From assembly GCA_032017425.1 (NCBI GenBank), contig DALZPW010000013.1: a stretch of 61,493 nucleotides of DNA; one strand, 5' to 3'. The position numbers were made by a program, and so were the translations under genes. The DNA is from Faucicola tetraodonis (lineage in GTDB: Bacteria > Pseudomonadota > Gammaproteobacteria > Pseudomonadales > Moraxellaceae). Shown one piece after another: positions 53,823 to 61,493 of this stretch (position 1 is its first letter; each line of letters starts with the position of its first letter). Under the pieces are notes generated by a model. The model was not told the DNA's origin and searched no databases. It saw only the letters and a list, made by a program, of their open reading frames with translations.

Positions 53823-55172
53823 ATGAATCAATCAACTAACGGGCGTTATAACTTAATCACCGCATTGGCAATGATTGTGGGGATTGTGATTGGCTCAGGG
53901 ATATTTTTTAAGGCAGACAATGTTTTAAAATATACCAATGGCAATGTGGCGCTGGGCGTGGTGGTTTTTGTATTGGCGGCAGTGGCGATTATTTTTGGTT
54001 CGCTATCGATTGCTGAGCTGGCAAAACGTACCGATGCGCATGGCGGCTTGATTGGCTATGCCGATGAATTTGTCAGTCCACATTTTTCTACGATGATTGG
54101 CTGGTTTCAATTGTTTTTGTATTACCCGACACTTGGCGTGGTGGTGACGTGGGTAGTGGGTATTTACACCGCCCTGTTATTTGGGGTAAAAGAGGCATCG
54201 CTTGAATTACAAATGGGCATCGGGCTTACGTGGTTTGTCATTTGTTATCTGTTTAATGTGATGGCAGCGGTGTTTGCAGGGCGTTTTCAAGTCTTTGCCA
54301 CCATCGTTAAATTAATTCCGTTATTTGTGCTAGGGTTGATGGCGTTTGTATATGGCGACCCTGTGGCTGCGTTAACCCATCCAAGTGAATCTGCGCGTCA
54401 AGCGACCCAGTCTTTGGCATGGCTCGGTGCCATTGGTCCGATTGCGTTTTCGTTTGATGGTTGGGTGGTCTCTACCAGTATTTCAGGGGAAATCAAACAT
54501 GCCAAACGTAATTTACCGATTGCCTTAGTTGTCGCGCCTATGTTGATTCTATTGGGCTATTTGCTGTATTTTGTTGGACTTACCTCGTATCTAGGCGCCG
54601 AGCAAGTGATGGCATTGGGTGATGAAAGCGTCTATGTGGTGGCAACCCAGTTATTTGGCGAAACCGCTGCCAAAGCCTTTTTGGTATTTGTGGTGATTTC
54701 GGTGATGGGTACAGTCAATGGCTTGGTATTAGGGCTGATTCGTCTGCCGCATTCTTTAGCGCTTAAATCATTGATTCCGTTTAGCGCGCAATTGCGTCAA
54801 GTCTCGCCCAACTATCAGCTATCGGTTGGTTCAGCGCTGCTAGGTTTTGCCTTATCCATGTTTTGGGCGGCTGTGCACTATGCGGTGATGAAAAGTCAGC
54901 TACTTGGCGATATGGATATTTCAGAAATCGCGATTGTGGTGAGTTACTTGCTGTATTTGGTATTTTACTTTGCGGTGTTTCGCTTATGGCAACAAGGTCA
55001 TATCAAAAGTATGTTATTGGGTGTGATATCGCCGATTTTGGCGGCATTGGGCTCATTGATGGTAGTGTTCGGCGGCATGCAAAATCCGCTGTTTTTACCT
55101 GTCTGCTTACCGATTTGTGCGCTTGTGCTGCTGCTTGCCTACTTTTACAGTCGCTATCTACACAGTCGATAA
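53823..55172 (+). CDS. APC-family amino acid permease
   Basis: The 449-residue product has twelve predicted membrane helices and the N-terminal ITALAMIVGIVIGSGIFFKAD motif (GSG/IF substrate loop) of the amino acid-polyamine-organocation family. HGGLIGYADEFVSPHFSTMIGWFQLFLYYP and AFDGW-like FSFDGWVVSTSISGEIKHAKRNLP segments resemble the LAT/SteT-type exchangers. The substrate is not evident. It is probably monocistronic; three copies of a 14-bp repeat begin at its stop codon. Confidence 0.82.
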   Translation: MNQSTNGRYNLITALAMIVGIVIGSGIFFKADNVLKYTNGNVALGVVVFVLAAVAIIFGSLSIAELAKRTDAHGGLIGYADEFVSPHFSTMIGWFQLFLYYPTLGVVVTWVVGIYTALLFGVKEASLELQMGIGLTWFVICYLFNVMAAVFAGRFQVFATIVKLIPLFVLGLMAFVYGDPVAALTHPSESARQATQSLAWLGAIGPIAFSFDGWVVSTSISGEIKHAKRNLPIALVVAPMLILLGYLLYFVGLTSYLGAEQVMALGDESVYVVATQLFGETAAKAFLVFVVISVMGTVNGLVLGLIRLPHSLALKSLIPFSAQLRQVSPNYQLSVGSALLGFALSMFWAAVHYAVMKSQLLGDMDISEIAIVVSYLLYLVFYFAVFRLWQQGHIKSMLLGVISPILAALGSLMVVFGGMQNPLFLPVCLPICALVLLLAYFYSRYLHSR

Positions 55173-55212
55173 GTACCTTATGTCAAGTGCCTTATATCAA
55201 GTGCCTTATATC
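55171..55212. repeat. 14-bp tandem repeat at the permease/BaiN junction
   Basis: AAGTACCTTATGTC, AAGTGCCTTATATC and AAGTGCCTTATATC lie end to end from 55171, spanning the space between two convergent genes; a diverged fourth unit runs into the C-terminal codons of the leftward gene. There is no obvious terminator between these genes. Confidence 0.85.
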
Positions 55213-56491
55213 AAGGGCATTGCGTCAATTTTTTGGATAACGCTAAAAACTGCGCCACGCCTTGTCCGGCGGCTCGGCCTGTGGCAAAACAAGCCGTCAG
55301 CAGATAGCCACCCGTTGGCGCATCCCAATCAAGCATCTCGCCACAGCAAAATACATAAGGATTGGATTTTAGCGCAAAATCCTCGGTTAATGCTGTACGT
55401 TTTACCCCGCCGCCACAGCTAATCGCTTCTTCAATGGGTCGAAAGCTATCGAATTCTACCGTTAACTGTTTGATTGCCTTTGTCATTTTATCGGCATCAT
55501 GCCAGTGCGTTTTTGTGACGATTTCTCTGAGTAAGGCGATTTTGACAGGATCAAGTCCTGCCTTTCGCCAAAGGTTAGCTAGCGATTGTTTTTTGGGATT
55601 TTTTAAACTACTCAATAATTTTTCGTCAGACACATCAGGCAGCAAGTCAAGTTGTAGTGATACCTTGCCCGTATGATTTAATTGCTCACGCATGGCACGA
55701 TTGAGCCGATATATCAGCCCGCTTTCCATGCCATAATGGGTGAGAATAATATCACCAAAACCCTGCTCAATTTTGCCATCGGGCAATGTCACCTGAGCTT
55801 TCACCCGTTTTAACGCTTTGCCAAAATCGCGGTGCAAATGCGCCGACCAAGGCTGCGACAGTGGGCGACAGATACCGACATTGCTGGCATAAAACGGCGT
55901 CAATTCTGTATCGCTGAGCCATGCCTGCCATTTGCCATCACTACCGAGCCGCGACCATGACATCGCACCCGTTGCCAACACAATCGCATCAAAGCTTTGG
56001 GTAACAGTTAGGTTGCCGCTTTCACGCGCTACCGAAAAAGTCGCTTGCTTGCCGTCAATGGCATCACAGCTATGCCGATAAAAAAACTGCACATCATCTT
56101 GCTGCAGCGCTTGCAACCACGCCCGCAGCAGTGGCGAGGCTTTCATCATGGTAGGAAAGATGCGACCTGTCGAGCCAACAAAAGATTCAATCCCCAAGCG
56201 AGTCATAAAATCACGGATATGCGCTGCATTAAAATCTTCAATATGCGGCGTTAACCAATCGTTGGGCTGATAGCGCGTGACAAAGGCATCAACGGGCTCA
56301 GCGTGCGAGATATTGAGTCCAGATTTACCGGCCATCAATAGTTTGCGGGCAGGGGAAGGTTTTTGTTCAAATACGTGGATGGTGACATCAAACTGGCGCA
56401 GATAATCTGCTGCCATCAGACCAGCAGGACCTGCGCCAATGATGGCGACGATGGGTTTTTTTGGCAAGTCGGCTTGGTTATTTGGCATCAT
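55211..56491 (-). CDS. BaiN/HI0933-like flavoprotein (TIGR03862 type)
   Basis: The 426-residue product has a dinucleotide-binding fold at the N-terminus (VAIIGAGPAGLMAADYLRQFDVTIHVFEQKPSPARKLLMAGKSGLNISHAEP) and a second FAD contact VLATGAMSWSRLGSDGKWQAWL, then the C-terminal CGGGVKRTALTEDFALKSNPYVFCCGEMLDWDAPTGGYLLTACFATGRAAGQ. These are features of the HI0933/BaiN/YhiN family of NAD(P)/FAD-dependent oxidoreductases, most closely the TIGR03862 subgroup. Physiological substrate is unknown. It starts with two consecutive ATG codons and lacks an obvious ribosome site. Confidence 0.82.
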   Translation of the reverse strand: MMPNNQADLPKKPIVAIIGAGPAGLMAADYLRQFDVTIHVFEQKPSPARKLLMAGKSGLNISHAEPVDAFVTRYQPNDWLTPHIEDFNAAHIRDFMTRLGIESFVGSTGRIFPTMMKASPLLRAWLQALQQDDVQFFYRHSCDAIDGKQATFSVARESGNLTVTQSFDAIVLATGAMSWSRLGSDGKWQAWLSDTELTPFYASNVGICRPLSQPWSAHLHRDFGKALKRVKAQVTLPDGKIEQGFGDIILTHYGMESGLIYRLNRAMREQLNHTGKVSLQLDLLPDVSDEKLLSSLKNPKKQSLANLWRKAGLDPVKIALLREIVTKTHWHDADKMTKAIKQLTVEFDSFRPIEEAISCGGGVKRTALTEDFALKSNPYVFCCGEMLDWDAPTGGYLLTACFATGRAAGQGVAQFLALSKKLTQCP

Positions 56492-56505
56492 GGCAAGTCA
56501 ATGTG

Positions 56506-56533
56506 AGGCTTATAATAGTAGGCTTATAAAGTC
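56506..56533. repeat. 14-bp tandem duplication before the flavoprotein gene
   Basis: AGGCTTATAATAGT (56506-56519) and AGGCTTATAAAGTC (56520-56533) are adjacent, nearly identical units filling the spacer between two minus-strand genes. Confidence 0.7.
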
Positions 56534-56535
56534 GA

Positions 56536-56964
56536 CTACCAGCGACCTTTACGCCCTGCGACCATCCAGCCCAGTACGATACCCAGTATCCCACTCAGCA
56601 GTGCAGTGACTGCACCATAGATAAAAATCTGTCCACTGCGCTCATTGACAAGCACTTTGACCTGCGTATTTAAACTATCGACTTGGTTTTGTAATTCAGC
56701 ATTTTTTGCCAATAGTTGTTGGTTGGCGTTGGACAACTGGCTGTCAGTGGGCTGGTTGAGCTGGGCAAGGGTAGGTTGTTTGGGGTTTTGCATCGGTGAG
56801 GTGCTACTGGCAACGCTTGAGGCAAGCTCTGGCTGTTTGGCGAGTGGTTGTCCTGTTTTTGGGTCAGTGACGACAACTTGCGGTGCTGCATGGGTCAGGC
56901 TTGTCACCTGTAATACCGTCAATAACACTGCGCCGTTTGCCAACGTGCCCACCAATTTTTTCAT
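56536..56964 (-). CDS. Small membrane-anchored coiled-coil protein, hypothetical
   Basis: The 142-residue product has a signal peptide (to about residue 27, cleaved near THA|AP), a Pro/Gln/Ser-rich region, a predicted coiled coil (SNANQQLLAKNAELQNQVDSLNTQVKVLVNERS) and a C-terminal membrane helix followed by a basic tail (IFIYGAVTALLSGILGIVLGWMVAGRKGRW). This is the end architecture of YgiM/TIGR04211-type SH3-domain membrane proteins, but with no SH3 domain. AGGTGG precedes the ATG at 56964; a GTG three codons earlier is in frame. It lies after yciI on the same strand. Function unknown. Confidence 0.65.
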   Translation of the reverse strand: MKKLVGTLANGAVLLTVLQVTSLTHAAPQVVVTDPKTGQPLAKQPELASSVASSTSPMQNPKQPTLAQLNQPTDSQLSNANQQLLAKNAELQNQVDSLNTQVKVLVNERSGQIFIYGAVTALLSGILGIVLGWMVAGRKGRW

Positions 56965-57029
56965 GCTTACCACCTATCACCACCCAGACTTTGCTAATTT
57001 TGTACTACAAACAATCGTTAAACCCAACA

Positions 57030-57332
57030 TTAACTCACTGATTTAGGAAAAACTTGGATAAAGGGTTTGATATCCACATGACTATACACACCATTTAATA
57101 AGTAAGGCTCTTCACTTGCCCAAGCTTGCACAGCTTCATCGCTGTCAAAATCCACGACCAATACACTGCCACTCATTTCAGGCTCTCCATGCGCAATGGG
57201 CGTAGGGCCTGCGATGATTAGCCGGTGCTGCTCATCTAACCGGGTAAGACGCTCAAGATGGGCAGAACGGAATTGTTTGCGTAGCTCAAGGCTATCAGGG
57301 ACGTCATGACCGATAATAATATAAAGTGCCAT
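57030..57332 (-). CDS. yciI: YciI-family protein
   Basis: YciI proteins are small soluble alpha/beta proteins of the dimeric ferredoxin-like (ABATE) fold with a conserved His-Asp pair of unproven enzymatic role. The 100-residue product shows the family pattern: MALYIIIGHDVPDSLELRKQFRSAHLERL, IIAGPTPI, SGSVLVVDFDSDEAVQAWASEEPYLLNGVY. Length is typical. The gene lies 12 nt downstream of yciB; the same two genes are neighbours in E. coli. Confidence 0.9.
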   Translation of the reverse strand: MALYIIIGHDVPDSLELRKQFRSAHLERLTRLDEQHRLIIAGPTPIAHGEPEMSGSVLVVDFDSDEAVQAWASEEPYLLNGVYSHVDIKPFIQVFPKSVS

Positions 57333-57344
57333 CCATATTCTCCT

Positions 57345-57908
57345 TTAGTTTTTTCCTTTATCATTGATTTGTTGCTGTATATCTGGATTTAGGTGGTTTT
57401 TTAAGAACACAAATTGCCCGATTAAAAACACCAACATCACCGGTATCCATCCCCAGCTTTTAAAATTAATCCAGGTATCGTTGTTGGTAAAAAACGCAAA
57501 ATAATATTGCAAACCTGCCATCAGCAAGAAATACCCTGCCCAAGCGAGGGTGAGTTTATTCCAGCCCGATTGGGTCAATCGAAACACATTTTTCATTGCC
57601 AGTTCTAATAGCGGTTTACCTATCGCGACACTGATAATGAGCGCAACCGCAAACACGCTATTGATGACGGTTGATTTCCATTTTAAAAAGGCTTCGTCAT
57701 GGAAAATTAAGCTTAATCCACAAAATCCCACGGTTAAAATCAGCGTCACCCACTGCTGTTTATTGAGCTTGCCTTTTTGCCGGGCAAAATGCACGACATA
57801 TACCACCAGTGTCGTAATCAATAACGCCGCCGCACCTGCCAATACCCCTTGCTGTTTAGAAAAGTAAAAAAATGCCAGTAAAGGTAGCAAATCCAATAAA
57901 CCGCTCAT
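57345..57908 (-). CDS. yciB: Inner-membrane spanning protein YciB (septation protein A)
   Basis: YciB (IspZ) is a small inner-membrane protein linked to cell envelope integrity and division; its exact function is uncertain. The 187-residue product has five hydrophobic segments and the family motifs LLPLLAFFYFSKQQGVLAGAAALL, LTVGFCGLSLIFHDEAFLKWKSTVINSVFA and GKPLLELAM, plus NFKSWGW. The ATG at 57908 is chosen because AGAG lies about 8 nt before it; an ATG two codons earlier and a TTG five codons earlier are in frame. yciI follows, so the pair is probably an operon. Confidence 0.9.
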   Translation of the reverse strand: MSGLLDLLPLLAFFYFSKQQGVLAGAAALLITTLVVYVVHFARQKGKLNKQQWVTLILTVGFCGLSLIFHDEAFLKWKSTVINSVFAVALIISVAIGKPLLELAMKNVFRLTQSGWNKLTLAWAGYFLLMAGLQYYFAFFTNNDTWINFKSWGWIPVMLVFLIGQFVFLKNHLNPDIQQQINDKGKN

Positions 57909-58111
57909 AGTCATCTCTAACAAAAATCGCTTGTAAAAATCTTAGCCGCTAGTTTACACGGATATGCTAAAATCGAAAAGTAACTTTGCGATTTTCCTTG
58001 CTTTATCAATCATGTGCCCTTCTGAGTAAGCCAGCGCAGAGTTAACCCCTCTTTGTCTTAACCCCTTTTGTCCTATTGTTGGCAACCAGCTTTTGTAATT
58101 AAGGCGTATTT

Positions 58112-59035
58112 GTGAATTCTTTAAATCTCGATATTTTGTTTAGCAGTCCTATTTATACCCAACTTCCGATTGATATGCACTGCCACAGTACCCGCTCCGA
58201 TGGCACTTTTAGCCCAAGCGAAGTGGTGCAAAAAGCGCATGAAAAAGGGGTGAAAGTATTATCCTTAAGCGACCATGATACGGTACTTGGCCTCCCTGAG
58301 GCGCGCCAAACCGCTGATAGTCTTGGTATGACGCTGATTCACGGTGTTGAAATCAGCTGTCGTCATCGTGTCATAGGTGGCTACTCCAAAAAACCTGCCC
58401 AAAATGAAAAAGTGATTCATGTGCTGGGGTACGGTTTTAGTAATATCGAAACAATGCATGACAAACTCGCTGCCATCCAAGCCAATCGAGAAACGCGCGG
58501 CTATGCGATGTGCGAGCGTGTGGCAAGTACCTTTAAACGCCCGATGGATGAGATTTGGCAAGCGGTGTTAGTGCAAGCCAAAGGTAATCCCCAAGCGGTC
58601 GGTCGTACCCATATCGCCAAAGTGATGGCGGATCTAGGCTTGGTGAGTGATGTGCAAAAAGCCTTTACCGGCTATTTGGCCGACCATAAACCTTGCTATG
58701 TGGCACTCGATGGCTTATCGCTTAAAGATTGCATCAATTTGATTCATGACTGTGGTGGCAAAGCGTCTTTGGCTCATGCGACCCGTTATAATTTAACCGC
58801 CAACAAAGTGCGTAAACTGATTGCAGATTTTGCCAGTAGCGGTGGCGATGCGGTGGAATTGCCCGCCAGTAATGAACCGACTTCAACCCGCCATATGGTC
58901 GATAGAGTGATTAAAGCGCATGAGTTAAAGGTGTCTATCGGTAGTGATTTTCATGGCAGCACCATGCCGTGGCGGGTACTCGGCGGCGTGCCAAAACTGC
59001 ATGAAGGGCAAGTGGGGATTTGGGAGAGTTGTTAA
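58112..59035 (+). CDS. rnm: PHP-domain 3',5'-nucleoside bisphosphate phosphatase / 5'-3' exoribonuclease (RNase AM-like)
   Basis: The 307-residue product resembles YciV/RNase AM, which trims 5' ends of rRNAs and hydrolyses pAp. PHP-domain metal ligands are visible: DMHCHSTRSDG at residues 22-32, LSDHDTV near 52, HGVEIS near 71, SLAHATRY and the final SIGSDFHGSTM. The start is GTG with AAGG 8 nt before it; no ATG lies in frame before residue 22, inside the first motif. It is divergent from yciB, as the same genes lie together near trp in E. coli. Confidence 0.85.
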   Translation: MNSLNLDILFSSPIYTQLPIDMHCHSTRSDGTFSPSEVVQKAHEKGVKVLSLSDHDTVLGLPEARQTADSLGMTLIHGVEISCRHRVIGGYSKKPAQNEKVIHVLGYGFSNIETMHDKLAAIQANRETRGYAMCERVASTFKRPMDEIWQAVLVQAKGNPQAVGRTHIAKVMADLGLVSDVQKAFTGYLADHKPCYVALDGLSLKDCINLIHDCGGKASLAHATRYNLTANKVRKLIADFASSGGDAVELPASNEPTSTRHMVDRVIKAHELKVSIGSDFHGSTMPWRVLGGVPKLHEGQVGIWESC

Positions 59036-59154
59036 ACACTTACCATTTCGTTGACTACCCAGCAAGGTTTTTTAGTATTTTTGCTTATGAGGATATTTAT
59101 GAAAGGCACAAGGATGCCAAGTGCCAATTATTTATTAGTTAGTCTTAGCCAGTG

Positions 59155-59724
59155 TTAGTTTGGTTTTTTATCAAACGCGGTCAGTGGCTTAAACTCAATC
59201 GATTTCGCCATCGGCAATTCCTCAATTGCACGCAGCCGCCAGCTATTGGCTGGGTCATGCACCACAATATAGTATTTGCCTTTAGACGGGTCCAGCTGCA
59301 CATTGCCCGCATAACTGCCATCACTTAACCGTTTGACGATAATGTCACGGTCTTTTTGCTTTTGGGTGGCATGGGAAATCTCGACTGCCAATTGCTCAGG
59401 TGCTTTAAACTTGTCACTGGCGGGCGCCTCAAGTTTAAAGTTCACTGCCTGATGGCTAATCATCATTTGACCGGTTAGCCCCAAATCATGCGCCAGTTTA
59501 TCTTTGGACACATCCGCATATAAGGTCTTACCATCCATGTACCAGTCATCACGCACAGTAGAGTCTTGGATTCTCACCGAGTAAAACACGAACCAGATAC
59601 AGGCGACTACCACAAATAGCGGCAGACCAATAACAAAAATCCAAACCATATAATTTTTATACCAAAGTTTGGATATCGACTGATTAGAAGTTGATGAAGC
59701 AGGAGAATTTGTCGGCGTTGCCAT
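59155..59724 (-). CDS. fixH: FixH-family protein
   Basis: FixH (CcoH) is a membrane protein involved in assembly of cbb3-type cytochrome c oxidase. The 189-residue product has one N-terminal membrane helix (about 26-48; YMVWIFVIGLPLFVVVACIWFVFYSV) and a periplasmic domain of about 135 residues with VDYYMD-like RDDWYMDGKTLYADVSKDKLAHDLGL and FKAPEQLAVEISHAT. The ATG at 59724 has a GAGTGG ribosome site; a non-ATG start seven codons earlier is less likely. It is downstream of ccoG on the same strand, as in other cco loci. Confidence 0.8.
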   Translation of the reverse strand: MATPTNSPASSTSNQSISKLWYKNYMVWIFVIGLPLFVVVACIWFVFYSVRIQDSTVRDDWYMDGKTLYADVSKDKLAHDLGLTGQMMISHQAVNFKLEAPASDKFKAPEQLAVEISHATQKQKDRDIIVKRLSDGSYAGNVQLDPSKGKYYIVVHDPANSWRLRAIEELPMAKSIEFKPLTAFDKKPN

Positions 59725-59806
59725 AGACCACTCAGCAGATAACAATCAAAAAGCTAGTATAGCAGAAAAACCCATGCCCCAATAACGTGCGCCAATAATT
59801 TGGCAC

Positions 59807-59838
59807 AAAAAAAGCCGATTATCAAAATCAGCTTTTTT
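59807..59838 (-). terminator. Terminator between ccoG and fixH
   Basis: AAAAAAAGCCGATT (59807-59820) and AATCAGCTTTTTT (59826-59838) form a stem with a single mismatch. On the minus strand it is followed by seven T residues, ending the ccoG transcript. fixH may therefore need its own promoter or depend on read-through. Confidence 0.8.
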
Positions 59839-59850
59839 AGGCAATCAAAC

Positions 59851-61275
59851 TTATTTATCGGTGGTAAACACGTTATCTTTTACCGCTTTATATTTGCCGC
59901 CATCATCCACGCTCACCACTTGCATTTGGATAGGAATATTGCTTTGGGTAATCACTTTTGGATCGCCCAGCACACTGACAGGGAAGTCATAACTTTCGCC
60001 TGCTTCTAATGGAATGGTTTTAAAGCGGCTATCAAGTTTTAAGCCGGGTTGTGGTGTCAATGTCACCGCATAATCATGGTCTTGCTGGGTTTTGTTGGTG
60101 ATTTTGATGATGTAGTTATTTTCTACCAAACCTTGCGCATTGATTGACGACAACTGATTACGGTCACGGCGAATATCAATCTGCAGCGGTACACGACTGG
60201 TTAAAAAATAAACCCCCGTCCCAATCAACAACGTAATCACCGCCAAATAAGCAAAAAACCGGGGACGCAAAATTTTACTTGGCTCATTCTCTACCAATTG
60301 GCGTTCGGTACTATAACGAATCAAACCGCGTGGTTTATTAACTTTATCCATGATGTCATTACACGCATCGACACAGGCCGCACACTGGATGCATTCAACT
60401 TGCAAACCATCACGAATATCGATACCCGTCGGACACACTTGCACACACATCAAACAGTTGATACAGTCACCTAAGTTCTCATCTTCACCGCCTCTTTTAC
60501 GTGCGCCACGTGGCTCACCACGTTTATAGTCATAGGTGACAATCAACGTATCTTTATCGAACATCACGCTTTGGAAGCGGCCATAGGGGCAAATATGGGT
60601 ACAAAAGTGCTCACGCATATAGCCTGCATTGGCAAACGTCGCAAAGGTAAAAATAAGTACCGAAACCCAAGTTAGCGGTGTCCAATCTGGCACAGGAATA
60701 ACGCCAAACCATTGCCAACTATGATAAAGATAATCAGTCCCAACAGCATAACTGCTAAACGTCAATGCAGTCACCAACGCCATGATAAACCAAATCAGAT
60801 ACACCAAGCCGCGTTTCATGATTTTTTCGCCATTCCAAGGCGCTTTATCTAACTTAAACTGCTTATTACGATCACCGATGATAAGCTTCTCAGTATATTG
60901 GTACATATGCGTCCAAATCGTCTGTGGACACGCATAGCCACACCACACACGACCGGCATAAACGGTCACCATAAACAATAAAAAGGCAGCAACCATAAAG
61001 AAAAACGCAAAAATAAAAACGTCTTGGGGTAAAAAAGTTAGCCCAAATAGCACAATCTTAGAACCCGAGAAATCGAACCATATTGCTTGGTGTCCGCCAT
61101 AGCGAATCCATGGTAACACCAAAAACAACAACAATAAAAAATACATACTGACAACGCGGATGTTTTGATAAAAACCCGTCACAAAACGGGGGTGTACGCG
61201 TTTTTTAGTGGCATCTACTTGGTGAACAGGAAGTCTAAAATCATTACCAGCAGGGGAAGGAGGTTGTACAGACAT
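59851..61275 (-). CDS. ccoG: Cytochrome c oxidase accessory protein CcoG
   Basis: CcoG (FixG/RdxA) is an iron-sulfur membrane protein that reduces copper for delivery to the cbb3 oxidase. The 474-residue product has four to five membrane segments in the first 240 residues, a PCPYGRFQSVM-type segment (CPYGRFQSVMFDKDTLIVTYDYKRGEPRG), two 4Fe-4S clusters (CINCLMCVQVCPTGIDIRDGLQ, then CIQCAACVDACNDIM) near residues 262-300, and an Ig-like C-terminal domain after the last helix (about 355-470). Length is typical. An acidic Cys-containing YACPQTIWTHM near 115 is also conserved. fixH follows after a terminator. Confidence 0.93.
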   Translation of the reverse strand: MSVQPPSPAGNDFRLPVHQVDATKKRVHPRFVTGFYQNIRVVSMYFLLLLFLVLPWIRYGGHQAIWFDFSGSKIVLFGLTFLPQDVFIFAFFFMVAAFLLFMVTVYAGRVWCGYACPQTIWTHMYQYTEKLIIGDRNKQFKLDKAPWNGEKIMKRGLVYLIWFIMALVTALTFSSYAVGTDYLYHSWQWFGVIPVPDWTPLTWVSVLIFTFATFANAGYMREHFCTHICPYGRFQSVMFDKDTLIVTYDYKRGEPRGARKRGGEDENLGDCINCLMCVQVCPTGIDIRDGLQVECIQCAACVDACNDIMDKVNKPRGLIRYSTERQLVENEPSKILRPRFFAYLAVITLLIGTGVYFLTSRVPLQIDIRRDRNQLSSINAQGLVENNYIIKITNKTQQDHDYAVTLTPQPGLKLDSRFKTIPLEAGESYDFPVSVLGDPKVITQSNIPIQMQVVSVDDGGKYKAVKDNVFTTDK

Positions 61276-61493
61276 TGTTTGCCCTCACATATTTTCTGAC
61301 ATGAACATAAAAAATTGCAAGACGACGACCGTAAAACTAGGGAACATCGCCTAACAAAAAATTGCTTAAACAATATATTCAATTATATATCAAATGGCAG
61401 TAAATACCCACAAAATAAAGGGAATTATCAACAACTGCAAAATAAATCAAAAAACTTTTCCCATTGGTATTGACAGAGGGAAAGAAAAGCGTA
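61276..61493. other. Region upstream of ccoG, no gene seen
   Basis: 218 nt of AT-rich sequence to the right edge. No FNR/Anr box (TTGAT-N4-ATCAA) was found although cco genes are often under such control. The promoter of ccoG should lie here or beyond the window. Confidence 0.4.

Noticed and set aside
1..61493. CRISPR array, insertion sequence, prophage or integron
   Set aside because: No regularly spaced identical repeats, transposase, integrase or terminal inverted repeats with target duplications were seen; the tandem arrays found have no spacers.
1..61493. tRNA or rRNA genes
   Set aside because: I found no cloverleaf-like segment with GTTCRANNC and no rRNA stretch in the gaps.

Overview
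The window is a contiguous chromosomal segment of a gammaproteobacterium, most likely a member of the Moraxellaceae (Moraxella/Faucicola/Psychrobacter-like). This rests on family resemblance of the proteins, the mid-40s %GC impression by eye, and a sigma-54 pilA promoter next to Moraxella-type pilin genes; species level cannot be settled without a search. No rRNA, tRNA, CRISPR array, insertion sequence or phage gene was seen.

Layout. 0-4 kb: the str operon on the minus strand (rpsL, rpsG, fusA, start of tuf) with a near-consensus promoter. 4-16 kb: housekeeping genes: an EcsC-family protein, fabB, pabB, hisC, a CynX-type MFS transporter, ferritin, lon with a candidate heat-shock promoter, and 5-formyl-THF cyclo-ligase preceded by a structured RNA candidate (probably 6S RNA). 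16.5-25.7 kb: an AraC-type regulator, an unknown protein, two type II secretion genes (gspF, gspG), dsbD, a DUF3465 lipoprotein, outer-membrane phospholipase A and comF.

26-35 kb: a type IV pilus minor-pilin operon (fimT, pilV, pilW, pilX, pilY1, two pilE-like genes) that runs up to the major pilin gene pilA, which has its own sigma-54 promoter and upstream TGACAA/TTGTCA boxes. 35-38.8 kb: a very AT-rich gene for a 1209-residue membrane protein that appears to join a PAP2-type phosphatase/transferase, an MFS-like membrane domain and a spermidine-synthase-like methyltransferase-fold domain.

38.9-51.6 kb: a tightly packed, mostly overlapping plus-strand glycan operon: PglL-like O-oligosaccharyltransferase, initiating sugar-phosphate transferase, the complete CMP-pseudaminic acid pathway (pseB, pseC, pseF, a pseG-pseH fusion, pseI), a flippase, and GT52, GT14 and GT2 family glycosyltransferases. 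Together with the adjacent pilA this looks like a self-contained machine for building a lipid-linked, pseudaminic-acid-containing oligosaccharide, flipping it and attaching it to pilin. This is the main candidate for an undescribed system.

51.6-61.5 kb: mnmC, an APC-family amino acid permease, a BaiN-like flavoprotein, a small membrane protein with yciI and yciB, a PHP-domain nuclease/phosphatase, and fixH-ccoG for cbb3 oxidase assembly. Across the window, short (12-18 bp) tandem duplications recur in gaps, at gene ends and in frame inside genes, and a nine-G tract lies within pilV.
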